Shown here in pieces: positions 18,830 to 26,932 of a stretch of 64,000 nucleotides of DNA; position 1 is the first letter of the stretch; each line of letters opens with the position of its first letter. Source of the DNA: Pelagerythrobacter rhizovicinus (lineage in GTDB: Bacteria; Pseudomonadota; Alphaproteobacteria; Sphingomonadales; Sphingomonadaceae); NCBI RefSeq assembly GCF_004135625.1, contig NZ_SDPV01000002.1, positions 1,240,001 to 1,304,000 of the forward strand. The letters run 5' to 3'. The position numbers were made by a program, and so were the translations under genes. The notes under the pieces were generated by a model. That model was not told the DNA's origin, did not search any database, and saw only the letters and a list, made by a program, of their open reading frames with translations.

Positions 18830-19912
18830 TCAATCGTTCGCTTTGACGGCCGCGTTGGCGTCGTCGACACCTAGGCGGTGGCGGATCAGCGCATCCGGCA
18901 GGTTTATGCGCAGCCATTCGATCATGTGCTCGCGGACGGCGCAGCGCAGCGTCCACAGGTCGCCGATCGTGGCCGCGCTCACGGCGATGCGCAGTTCGAT
19001 GCTTTCGGGGTATGCCTCGGTCATCAGCAGCTCGGCCGTGCGTCCGTCCCATTCCTCGCGCGTGGCGACGAAACGTTCGAACTCGGCGCGGATCGGCGCG
19101 ATCTCGGCAGCCGGGTCGAGGTGGAGGAAGACCGGTCCGGTCAGTCGCTCGCTCTCGCGCGACCAGTTCTCGAAACTCTTCTCGAGAAAGGTGCTGGTCG
19201 GCACGATGATCGCGCGCTCGTCCCACGTGCGCACGATGACGAAGCTCATGCGGATTTCCTCGACCCGGCCGGAGAAGCCCTCGATCACGACCAGGTCGCC
19301 GATGCGCAGCGGCTCGGTGAGCGCCATCTGCAAACCGGCGATCAGCGACTTGAGCGCGGGCTGCGCCGCCGCGCCGACCGCCAGCGCCGCGAGACCGGCC
19401 GAGGCCATCAGCGTCACGCCGACATCGCGCACGCCGGGGATCGCCAACAGCATCATCGCCACCGTCAGCAGGACGATGAGGAACGCCGCGGTGCGCGAGA
19501 GGATCGCGACGCGCGTGCGGCGGCTGCGGGCCGTGATCGGATCGGAGGAAAGCTCGCTGCGCATCTGCAGCGCCGCAGCGAAGGCGCGCACCAGAGCGAG
19601 CGCGACCCAGCCGACCAGTGCTGGAACGACGAATGGCGCCGTCCAGCGCCAGACGGCGTGGATATTGGGGTTCGTCTGCGCCACCGCCGCGATCGCGATC
19701 GCGACGACCGACCAGCGGATCGGGCCGGCGAGACGGGCGAAGACGAGCTCGTCGACCTCGGATTGCGAACTGCGGGCGAGGCGCAGGAGAAGTCCGAACA
19801 CGATCCGGTGAATCACGAAGGCGGCGACAACCGCGATCCCGACTGCGATGATCGCCGTTGCGACTTCGCCCCAGGCGATGGTCCAGTTCCGCGGATCGTA
19901 GCGCTCGAACAT
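18830..19912 (-). CDS. Small-conductance mechanosensitive channel (MscS family)
   Basis: A 360-residue integral membrane protein with four or five hydrophobic segments in residues 1-175 and the MscS pore/beta-domain region ALAVGAAAQPALKSLIAGLQMALTEP followed by IGDLVVIEGFSGRVEEI and VRTWDERAIIVPTSTFL. It differs from the BON-containing channel at 3573-4946 in lacking an N-terminal periplasmic domain. The ATG at 19912 gives MFERYDPRNWTIAWGEVA. It lies downstream of the HWE kinase gene on the same strand, 47 bp away, so co-transcription is possible. Confidence 0.88.
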   Translation of the reverse strand: MFERYDPRNWTIAWGEVATAIIAVGIAVVAAFVIHRIVFGLLLRLARSSQSEVDELVFARLAGPIRWSVVAIAIAAVAQTNPNIHAVWRWTAPFVVPALVGWVALALVRAFAAALQMRSELSSDPITARSRRTRVAILSRTAAFLIVLLTVAMMLLAIPGVRDVGVTLMASAGLAALAVGAAAQPALKSLIAGLQMALTEPLRIGDLVVIEGFSGRVEEIRMSFVIVRTWDERAIIVPTSTFLEKSFENWSRESERLTGPVFLHLDPAAEIAPIRAEFERFVATREEWDGRTAELLMTEAYPESIELRIAVSAATIGDLWTLRCAVREHMIEWLRINLPDALIRHRLGVDDANAAVKAND

Positions 19913-19959
19913 CCCGGAGGAGCTACGGCTTCAGCCGTGTACTGGCAAGCCGGTGAACT

Positions 19960-21195
19960 TCATGGCACGCGCGGTATCGTGATCGTAACCTCGACGCCGT
20001 CCTTGCCGAACCGCCGGTCGATCTCGCCACGCAACTGACGCGCGGCACTGGTCATCAGGAGACTGCCGAAGCCTTTGCGGTCCGGCTCCGCGTCTGTCGT
20101 GTTGCCGTGTTCGCGCCAGTCGACGACGATCGATCCGTCGCTCTCCCGCCAGCGCACCTCAAGCAGGCCGCCCTGGCTCCAGGCGCCGTATTTGACGGCG
20201 TTGGTGGTCAGCTCGTGCAGCACCAGGCCGAGCGGCGTGACCTGCTTGGCCGGCAGGTCGATCTCGGGCCCTTCGATCTCGGCCGGCAGCTTGTCGGAGC
20301 GATAGGGCGCGAGCGTCGTCTCGATCAGCGCGCGCAGCGAGGCGACCGGCCGTTCCAGCGTACCCTGCGTCACTTCGTGCGCGGTGAGCAACGCGTGAAT
20401 CCGCTCGGAAATGCGCTCGACGACCGGCTGCGCCTCGGGTGCGTTCTTCGCGCTCATCCGCACGATAGCCAGGATGACCGCGAACAGGTTCTTGACCCGG
20501 TGGTTGAGCTCGCGCGCGAGCAAGTCGGCGCGGTCGCGCGCCTCGCCGAGTGCCGCGGCCTGCGCCGCTTCCGCCTCGGCACGGGCGGCGCGGGTGACGA
20601 GGACATAGCCGAGCCCCAGCGCGACGACGAGCATCAGCACGACCATGCCGAGCAGTGGAAGGACCCTGCCTTCCGAGCGTGCCGTCTCGCTCGCCGCCCG
20701 GATCAGAATCTGGTTCTCGATCTGCTCCATCTCGCGCGTTGCGCGGCGCAGGCGCACCATTGCCTCCGCTCCCTCGTCGGACAGGATCCGGCGGCGCGCC
20801 TCGATCACCTGGCGCTGTTCGACCAGTTCGACGGTTTCGGTCATCTCGGCGAACTTCGATTCGGCGAGAGACTCGATCTCGTCGAGCAGCTCCTGCTGCC
20901 GCGCCGTCGCATCCGGTCCGACCAGCTCGCGCAGCCGCCGCAGCGCCGGGCGATACTGCTCGCGGCCGACCAGATACGGCTCGAGATAGCGCCGGTCGAG
21001 CGTAAGGAGATAGCCGCGCTGCCCGGTCTCGGCATTGAGAGCCGCGCGGTTGATGTTGCGCAATTCGAGCAGGACCTCGCTCGTCTCGCGCATCTGCTCG
21101 CGCTCGGCGCGCTCGGCTTCGATCGTCTGGTAGACCAGGAACAGGCCGGCGAACAGTGCGAAGGCGATCAGCCCCAGCACCGCCAGATTGCCCAC
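19960..21195 (-). CDS. CHASE3-domain HWE-family sensor histidine kinase
   Basis: A 411-residue membrane sensor kinase. TM1 (about 3-22) and TM2 (about 178-200) bracket a CHASE3 sensor domain (about 25-175, with the typical NAETGQRGYLLT). Then comes an HWE-type H-box, ELNHRVKNLFAVI (His232), an N-box (HELTTNAVKYGAWS) and the family WxE motif (VVDWREHG). HWE kinases often act in the alphaproteobacterial general stress response, but no PhyR, NepR or EcfG gene is nearby. The start is uncertain: the only conventional in-frame codon near polA is GTG 21195. A CTG overlapping the polA stop (21225) would add ten basic residues. It follows polA directly on the same strand. Confidence 0.85.
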   Translation of the reverse strand: MGNLAVLGLIAFALFAGLFLVYQTIEAERAEREQMRETSEVLLELRNINRAALNAETGQRGYLLTLDRRYLEPYLVGREQYRPALRRLRELVGPDATARQQELLDEIESLAESKFAEMTETVELVEQRQVIEARRRILSDEGAEAMVRLRRATREMEQIENQILIRAASETARSEGRVLPLLGMVVLMLVVALGLGYVLVTRAARAEAEAAQAAALGEARDRADLLARELNHRVKNLFAVILAIVRMSAKNAPEAQPVVERISERIHALLTAHEVTQGTLERPVASLRALIETTLAPYRSDKLPAEIEGPEIDLPAKQVTPLGLVLHELTTNAVKYGAWSQGGLLEVRWRESDGSIVVDWREHGNTTDAEPDRKGFGSLLMTSAARQLRGEIDRRFGKDGVEVTITIPRVP

Positions 21196-21221
21196 GCGTG
21201 GGCGGCGGAGACGGGGCCGGA

Positions 21222-24080
21222 TCAGTGCGCCTGCCCCCAGCTTGCACCGGTGCCGATCTCGATCCCCAGCGGCACGTCGAGCGACACGGCGGGCGTGGCC
21301 GCCTCGGCCATGACGCGCTCGATGACCGGAGACGCCGCCGCGACGTCGGTCGCCGGCAGTTCGAACACCAGCTCGTCGTGCACCTGCAGCAGCATGCGCA
21401 CATGTCCGAGCCCGGCCGCTTCGAGGGCGGGCATCATCCGCGCCATCGCGCGCTTGATGATGTCGGCGCTGGTTCCCTGGATCGGCGCGTTGATCGCCGC
21501 CCGCTCGCTGCCCTGGCGCTCGGTCTGGTTCTTCGAGCCGATGCGCGGGAACCAGGTCTTGCGGCCGAACAGCGTTTCCGAATAGCCGCGCTCGCGCACG
21601 GTCTCGAGCGTCTCCATGATGTAGCGCTGGATGCCGGGGAAGCGCTGGAAGTAGGTGTCGATCATCGCCTGCGCCTCGTCCGCCTCGACCTTCAGGCGCG
21701 CGGCGAGACCCCAGCGGCTGATTCCGTAGAGAATGGCGAAGTTGATCGTCTTGGCGCTCGCGCGGGTGTCGCGGGTGACTTCGCCGAACATCTCTGCAGC
21801 GGTGCGCGCGTGAATGTCCTCCCCGTTGGCGAAGGCCTGCTTCAGCTCGGGCACGTCGGCCATGTGCGCGGCGAGGCGCAGCTCGATCTGCGAATAGTCG
21901 GCCGCGAGCAGCACGTTGCCGTCCTCGGCCACGAAAGCCTCGCGGATCTGGCGGCCGATCTCGGTGCGGATCGGGATGTTCTGCAGGTTGGGATCGGTCG
22001 AGGACAGCCGCCCGGTCTGCGCTCCCACGAGGCTGTAGCTCGTGTGGACCCGGCCGGTATCGGGATGGATCGCGGCCTGCAGCGCGTCGGTATAGGTCGA
22101 TTTGAGCTTGGTGAGCTGTCGCCACTCGAGGACCTTGTCGGCGATCTCCGCGCCTTGGGCGGAGAGCCGCTCGAGGATCGCCTGGTCGGTCGAGTATTGC
22201 CCGCTCTTGCCCTTGCGGCCGCCCTTGTAGCCCATCTTGTCGAACAGCACGTCGCCGAGCTGCTTGGGGCTGCCGATGGTGAACGCCGCCCCCGCGATCG
22301 CATGGATCTCGGCTTCGAGCCGGCCGGTCTCGGCTGCGAATTCCTCCGACAGCTTGGCGAGCTGCCCGCGATCGACCTTGATCCCGTGCCGCTCCATCTG
22401 TGCGACGACCGGGATCAGCGGGCGGTCGACTCGCTGGTAGATCCGGCTGCCGCCCTCGGTCGCGAGGCGCGGCTTGAGGTTCGCGTAGAGGCGCCAGGTC
22501 ACGTCGGCATCCTCGGCGGCATATTCGGTCGCCCTGTCGAGCGGCACTTCGCCGAAGGGGATCGCCTTCTTGCCGCTGCCGCAGATGTCCTTGAACGTCA
22601 GAGTGGTGTGGCCGAGATGGCGCTGCGCAAGCTCGTCCATCCCGTGGCCGCCGCCGATTCCGTCGAGGCTGCGCCCGGCGTCGAGCGCGAAGGAGACGAT
22701 CATCGTGTCGTCGACCGGTGCCATGGCGATGTCGTGCCGGGCGAGGACGTTGAGGTCGTACTTCACGTTCTGCCCGACTTTCAGCACCGCATCGCTTTCG
22801 AGCAGCGGGCGCAGCATGGTCAGCGCGGTCTCGCGCGCGACCTGCTGGGGCCGCTCGGCGAACATGTCGCTGCCGCCGTGCGCGAGCGGGATGTAGCAGG
22901 CGTCGTTCGGCCCGAGCGCGAGGCTGATCCCTGCGAGGTCCGCGCGCATCGCGTCGAGCGCGCTCGTCTCGGTGTCGATCGCGACCAGCCCCGCGGCGAA
23001 GGCGCGTTCGATCCAGCGTTCGAGCCGCTCGATCGTCTGCACGCATTCGTAGGTGCTGCGGTCGATCTCGGGCATTTGCGGGAGGGGCTGGCGGTTGCCG
23101 CCTTGGCTCGCTTCGGCGCCCTTGTTGACCGGCTTTGCGGGATGAAGGTTGGTCGGACGGCTTAGGCTGCCGTTTCCGCCATCCAGCCGGCGCAGCAGGC
23201 TGGTGAAGCCGTGCTTCTCGAGGAAGGCCGCGAGCGGATCGCGCGGGACTGTGGTGAGCTTGAAGTCCTCCAGCGGCATCGGCAGCTCGCAGTCTTCCTT
23301 GAGCTGCACGAGCACGCGGCTGAGCTCGGCCATTTCGCGCCCCTCGATCAGCCGGTCCCTGAGCTTGGACTTCTTCATTTCCGGCGCGGCATCGAGTGCG
23401 GCAGCAAGGCCGCCGTGCTCGACGACCAGCTTGGAGGCCGTCTTGGGCCCGATGCCGAAAATGCCGGGCACGTTGTCGACCGAATCCCCCATCAGCGCGA
23501 GCACGTCGCCGACCAGCTCGGGCGGAACGCCGAACTTCTCGACCACTTCGTCTGGCCCGATGCGCTGGTTCTTCATCGTATCGAGCATGTCGATGCAGCC
23601 GCCTTCGGGCACGCCGTCGTCCGGCTCCGCACATCTGCCGACGAGCTGCATCAGGTCCTTGTCGGACGATACGATCGTTACATCCCATCCGCGCCGGGTG
23701 GCGACGCGGGCGTAGGACGCGATCAGGTCGTCCGCCTCCAGCCCGTCCTCTTCGATGCACGGCAGGCTGAAGGCGCGGGTGGCGTCGCGGATCAGCGGAA
23801 ACTGCGGCACCAGGTCCTCCGGCGGGGGAGGGCGGTTGGCCTTGTACTGGTCGTAGATCTCGTTGCGGAAGCTGGTCGAGCCCTTGTCGAGGATGACCGC
23901 GAGGTGTGTTGGTCCGTCCGCCTTGTCGAGATCGTCGGCCAGCTTCCACAGCATCGTGGTATATCCGTAGACCGCGCCCACCGGCGTTCCCTGCGGGTCC
24001 GTCAGCGGCGGAAGCCGGTGGTAGGCGCGGAAGATATAGGCCGAGCCGTCGACCAGGTAGAGATGCTGTTTGTCTGCCAT
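21222..24080 (-). CDS. polA: DNA polymerase I
   Basis: Repair and Okazaki-fragment processing polymerase. The 952-residue protein has a 5'-3' exonuclease domain (1 to about 290, MADKQHLYLVDGSAYIFRAY, FGIGPKTASKL). The proofreading domain keeps all three exo motifs (DTETS, NVKYD, YAAEDAD). The palm and fingers domain has SQIELRLAAHMADVPE, AKTINFAILYGIS and LLQVHDELVFE. The ATG at 24080 is chosen because the conserved LYLVDGSAYIFRA starts seven residues later. The 3' end touches the HWE kinase gene. The coding region is unusually rich in long antisense reading frames, as expected from its GC skew by codon position. Confidence 0.97.
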   Translation of the reverse strand: MADKQHLYLVDGSAYIFRAYHRLPPLTDPQGTPVGAVYGYTTMLWKLADDLDKADGPTHLAVILDKGSTSFRNEIYDQYKANRPPPPEDLVPQFPLIRDATRAFSLPCIEEDGLEADDLIASYARVATRRGWDVTIVSSDKDLMQLVGRCAEPDDGVPEGGCIDMLDTMKNQRIGPDEVVEKFGVPPELVGDVLALMGDSVDNVPGIFGIGPKTASKLVVEHGGLAAALDAAPEMKKSKLRDRLIEGREMAELSRVLVQLKEDCELPMPLEDFKLTTVPRDPLAAFLEKHGFTSLLRRLDGGNGSLSRPTNLHPAKPVNKGAEASQGGNRQPLPQMPEIDRSTYECVQTIERLERWIERAFAAGLVAIDTETSALDAMRADLAGISLALGPNDACYIPLAHGGSDMFAERPQQVARETALTMLRPLLESDAVLKVGQNVKYDLNVLARHDIAMAPVDDTMIVSFALDAGRSLDGIGGGHGMDELAQRHLGHTTLTFKDICGSGKKAIPFGEVPLDRATEYAAEDADVTWRLYANLKPRLATEGGSRIYQRVDRPLIPVVAQMERHGIKVDRGQLAKLSEEFAAETGRLEAEIHAIAGAAFTIGSPKQLGDVLFDKMGYKGGRKGKSGQYSTDQAILERLSAQGAEIADKVLEWRQLTKLKSTYTDALQAAIHPDTGRVHTSYSLVGAQTGRLSSTDPNLQNIPIRTEIGRQIREAFVAEDGNVLLAADYSQIELRLAAHMADVPELKQAFANGEDIHARTAAEMFGEVTRDTRASAKTINFAILYGISRWGLAARLKVEADEAQAMIDTYFQRFPGIQRYIMETLETVRERGYSETLFGRKTWFPRIGSKNQTERQGSERAAINAPIQGTSADIIKRAMARMMPALEAAGLGHVRMLLQVHDELVFELPATDVAAASPVIERVMAEAATPAVSLDVPLGIEIGTGASWGQAH

Positions 24081-24291
24081 CGCAGACGTGGTAGCAGCGC
24101 AAATTCCGCTGGTCAGCCGGTTTCGTTCGCGCGGGACACGCACCGCAATTGCGGCGTAAAAATGTCAAACAGCTTGCAAGGCCACAAAATCGCCATTATT
24201 GCGACGGGCTGAAGTCTACATGCTTGTGGGCTTCGCGTCGCGGCCTCGCGGGGCCACGATGAAACCACTCGCTGTTCAAGGAAACTGACAT

Positions 24292-24576
24292 ATGCGCAAG
24301 ATCGTTCTCGCTGCCGCTGCTGCCGGCGCCGCCCTGACCCTCGCCGCTTGCTCGGAAGGCACCCAGGACTCCGCTGAGCAGACCGTCGACAGCGCCGCTG
24401 CCGACACCGAAGCGAACGCCGACGCCGTTGGCGAAGCAGTCGAAGGCACCGCCGCCGAAGCCGGCGCCGCCGTCGAAGACGCGGCCAACGACGCCGCTGC
24501 CGCGGCCGATGAAGCTGCTGCCGATGCCGAAGCCGAAGTGCAGGACGAGACGACCACCGAAGCTCAGGCCGACTGA
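24292..24576 (+). CDS. Small Ala/Asp/Glu-rich lipoprotein
   Basis: A 94-residue predicted lipoprotein of unknown function. The signal peptide (MRKIVLAAAAAGAALTLAAC) ends in lipobox LAAC with Cys20. The mature part is almost entirely Ala, Asp, Glu and Thr (EAGAAVEDAANDAAAAADEA) and would be strongly acidic and helical or disordered. The ATG at 24292 follows a GGAAACTGACAT leader with a weak ribosome-binding site. It is monocistronic: a strong terminator follows, and the 211-bp region upstream, shared with polA, is AT-richer than its surroundings and presumably carries both promoters. The composition resembles the DTM-repeat lipoprotein at 36.9-37.2 kb, but without repeats. Confidence 0.75.
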   Translation: MRKIVLAAAAAGAALTLAACSEGTQDSAEQTVDSAAADTEANADAVGEAVEGTAAEAGAAVEDAANDAAAAADEAAADAEAEVQDETTTEAQAD

Positions 24577-24602
24577 TCTTCGCTTTCGTCTAGCGAAAAA
24601 GG

Positions 24603-24639
24603 AAAGGGCGGTGCCGCGAGGCGCCGCCCTTTCTCTTTA
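24603..24639 (+). terminator. Rho-independent terminator after the Ala-rich lipoprotein
   Basis: AAAGGGCGGTGCC and GGCGCCGCCCTTT form a 13-bp stem (one T-G pair) with a GCGA loop, then TCTCTTTAC. It lies 27 bases past the lipoprotein stop. Confidence 0.85.
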
Positions 24640-24692
24640 CGACGTACGTACGGTTGGCTTTTCCGGTGCGGAGGCGGTCGGCCGCCAAACCT

Positions 24693-24971
24693 TCAATCGC
24701 CGCCGTCTTCGTCGCTGCGCCTGGACGTGGTCCGCGTCACGTCGCGGTCATGTCCGCTCTTGTCGCTGAAAAAGGCCAGCGCGAACAGGCCGCAGCCGAG
24801 AAGGACCGAGACGAACACGCCCAGGATGGTCGCCACCACTGCATGGACGGTCCAGGTGCCGACGAGGTACAGATAGACCAGCGCCGCGATCACCATCAGG
24901 ACACCCGCGAGAGTGATCCATTTTGCCATGCGCCGGAACTCCCGCGCGGCCTGCTCTCTCGGAGTCGTCAT
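24693..24971 (-). CDS. Hypothetical small membrane protein
   Basis: A 92-residue protein with a basic N-terminus (MTTPREQAAREFRRMAKW), two transmembrane segments (about 17-37 and 43-67, the second VVATILGVFVSVLLGCGLFALAFF) and a hydrophilic C-terminal tail (SDKSGHDRDVTRTTSRRSDE). I do not recognise the family with certainty; similar short two-helix proteins are common in Erythrobacteraceae. It is convergent with the Ala-rich lipoprotein gene, and the terminator between them serves the latter. The serine hydrolase gene upstream is 140 bp away on the same strand. Confidence 0.65.
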   Translation of the reverse strand: MTTPREQAAREFRRMAKWITLAGVLMVIAALVYLYLVGTWTVHAVVATILGVFVSVLLGCGLFALAFFSDKSGHDRDVTRTTSRRSDEDGGD

Positions 24972-25111
24972 ATCCGGCCGCGGGGTATCCGCTTGTCACG
25001 GGCGAGGCAACGGCCAAACGCCTCAGGGGCGTAATCCCCTCCTTCGCACGCTAGTTCCTGCGCGAAAGGCGTGCGGGCTCCGCGGCGTCTCATCCCCGCG
25101 CCCTGTGGAGA

Positions 25112-26155
25112 TCAGGGCAGTGCCTTCGCTGCCGCCTCGCCGGACCCGTAGGTCGCCTGCGCCCAGGTGATGCCTTGCGGATCATCGTATCCGGAATAGA
25201 CCGCTCGTGCGATCTGCGCGATCCGGTTCTCCCGAGCCGGGCGCGTCCCCTGACCGGTCACGTAAATCGCAACCGCGAATGCCTGCCCCCCGGGGGTGCG
25301 CACGATGCCGATGTCGCTCGAGGTGTTGTTGAGCGAGCCCGTCTTGTGGGCGACGGTCACCCCGGCGGGAAGCAGCGCTGGAATCCGGCGCTTGCCGGTA
25401 ATGCAGCGCTCCATCGCGCCGAGAATGACCTCGCGACTTCTCTTGGAAAGCCAGCGCCCCTGATAGAGGCCGGCGAGAAGCTGGGTCATCGCACGCGGGG
25501 TCGCACTGTCGCGGATGTCGATAGCGGTCGCCGGATCGATCTCTCCGTCGTCACGGACCAGCGTGGCGATATCGCGGGTGAGCTGGAACTCCTCAATTCC
25601 GGCGCGCCGCATCCAGTCGTTCACCGCCTCCGGCCCGCCCACGGCGGCGAGCAGCGCGTCGGTCGCCGGATTGCTCGAGCGCGTGATCATCAGCTCGATC
25701 AGCTGGCTCGCGGGCAGGTACTTCCCTTTGCGGACCGGCGCCTTGACGCTCGAGAACGGCTCGGAGCGGGCGGGTATCAGGAGCGGAAACTCGCTCGACA
25801 GGCTCCAGCGTCCCTGTTCGACCCCTTCCATGAAGGTGGCGGCGACGGCGATCTTGCTGGTGCTCGCCATCGGGAAGCGCTGGTCGCCGAGGATCGAGAA
25901 TTCCTGCCCCGTCGCGAGGTCGAGCACGGCCACGCCGATGCGGCCGTTGCTGCCGTCGGCCAGCCGCGCGATCTGCTGCTTGAATCCAGTCTCGTATACG
26001 GCCTCGAAGGTGCGCGGGGCACGCGTTTCGGTGCCGAGCGCACTGTCGAACGTCGCCTCGAAGCTGGTGGTCTGCGCTTGGGCAGGTTGCGCCACGACGA
26101 GGCCGAATGCGAACGCCCCCGCCAGTCCCCTCATGAATCGCGATCCCAGAGCCAT
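25112..26155 (-). CDS. Class A beta-lactamase-like serine hydrolase
   Basis: A 347-residue exported protein (signal peptide about 1-28, ending AQPAQAQ). It has the penicillin-recognising triad: S98-T-S-K101 in FPMASTSKIA, S160-S-N162 in ITRSSNPATDALL and K271-T-G in AHKTGSL. The omega loop lacks the usual ExxLN; the only nearby acidic candidate is Glu205 in RDDGEIDPA. It could therefore be a beta-lactamase with an altered deacylation machinery, or a carboxypeptidase or esterase of the same fold. RDSATPRAMTQLLAGLY matches the helix after the omega loop in class A enzymes. It is monocistronic and divergent from nothing obvious; no ampR-like regulator is nearby. Confidence 0.8.
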   Translation of the reverse strand: MALGSRFMRGLAGAFAFGLVVAQPAQAQTTSFEATFDSALGTETRAPRTFEAVYETGFKQQIARLADGSNGRIGVAVLDLATGQEFSILGDQRFPMASTSKIAVAATFMEGVEQGRWSLSSEFPLLIPARSEPFSSVKAPVRKGKYLPASQLIELMITRSSNPATDALLAAVGGPEAVNDWMRRAGIEEFQLTRDIATLVRDDGEIDPATAIDIRDSATPRAMTQLLAGLYQGRWLSKRSREVILGAMERCITGKRRIPALLPAGVTVAHKTGSLNNTSSDIGIVRTPGGQAFAVAIYVTGQGTRPARENRIAQIARAVYSGYDDPQGITWAQATYGSGEAAAKALP

Positions 26156-26284
26156 GCCCTCTGTCTATTCCTCCCATGGTTGCCAATAACTTAACGGGCT
26201 CGGATTCCCACGGGCAAGCGGGCGGGCGACGAGAGGTTGCTCAGCAGCGGTGAAGGCATCGCAGGGCGTTCGCCGGAGGAAAGG

Positions 26285-26692
26285 TCAGGCGGCGGTGATC
26301 GCCTCGGCGATGCGGTCGGTGGTGTCGTGGATCATGGTCTTGGGGATCTCGCCGACCAGCCGCTTTTCAAGCTCGGTATGATAGTGGCGCCGCATCTCCC
26401 CCAGTTTCTTGGGATCGGCGATCACCAGCACCTGATCGATCTCGCCTGCTATTGCCTTGGCATTGAGCCATTCCGCGGCAGCGGCGGCGCGGGCGAGCTC
26501 GTTGAGATCGTTGCGCTCCGGCTGTTGGCTGCCCGGATCCTGATGGCGCACTCCGGCGCTGAAGTTGGTGAGGGAAAGGTCTGGTCTGCCTACCAGCTCG
26601 AGGTTGGGTTCGAACGGCTGGCCCTTGTTTCGCATGACGACGAAGTTCTCTCCGTCCACCAACACGACGTGGGCCTTGTGCGGCAACTTCAT
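26285..26692 (-). CDS. Host attachment family protein
   Basis: A 135-residue protein resembling the 'protein required for attachment to host cells' family (first named from Agrobacterium). The N-terminus KAHVVLVDGENFVVMRNKG, the middle ERNDLNELARAAAAAEWLN and the C-terminal IPKTMIHDTTDRIAEAI fit that family. The fold is related to eRF1-like domains, and the name reflects an early mutant phenotype rather than a proven mechanism. The ATG at 26692 follows an AAAGGAGAG ribosome-binding site. It is a single-gene unit, divergent from the DUF305 gene across a 240-bp spacer in which I see no other feature. Confidence 0.8.
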   Translation of the reverse strand: MKLPHKAHVVLVDGENFVVMRNKGQPFEPNLELVGRPDLSLTNFSAGVRHQDPGSQQPERNDLNELARAAAAAEWLNAKAIAGEIDQVLVIADPKKLGEMRRHYHTELEKRLVGEIPKTMIHDTTDRIAEAITAA

Positions 26693-26932
26693 GGATTGGC
26701 TCTCCTTTCGATGTCACCAACGGGCGAGCCGCGGTATCGTTGCCGCGCGCGCGTCCCGCCGCCGTGCGGACGGCACCGAACGACGCGGCCGAACCGCGGC
26801 GATAGTTGCGGAAAAGAGAGGGGGCGCCGACGACGAACCGCTCATACCGCTCGACGGGCGGCGTCTTGACTTGAGCGGCGCGATGGTCCCCATTTCCGCC
26901 TTGGGGATATTCCTTTGAGGGGACGCACGATC

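Noticed and set aside
19960-24168. A single 1,402-residue frame spanning the HWE kinase and polA region
   Set aside because: Only the last 411 residues are meaningful (CHASE3 and kinase). The remainder is the out-of-frame reading of polA, which has its own intact frame.
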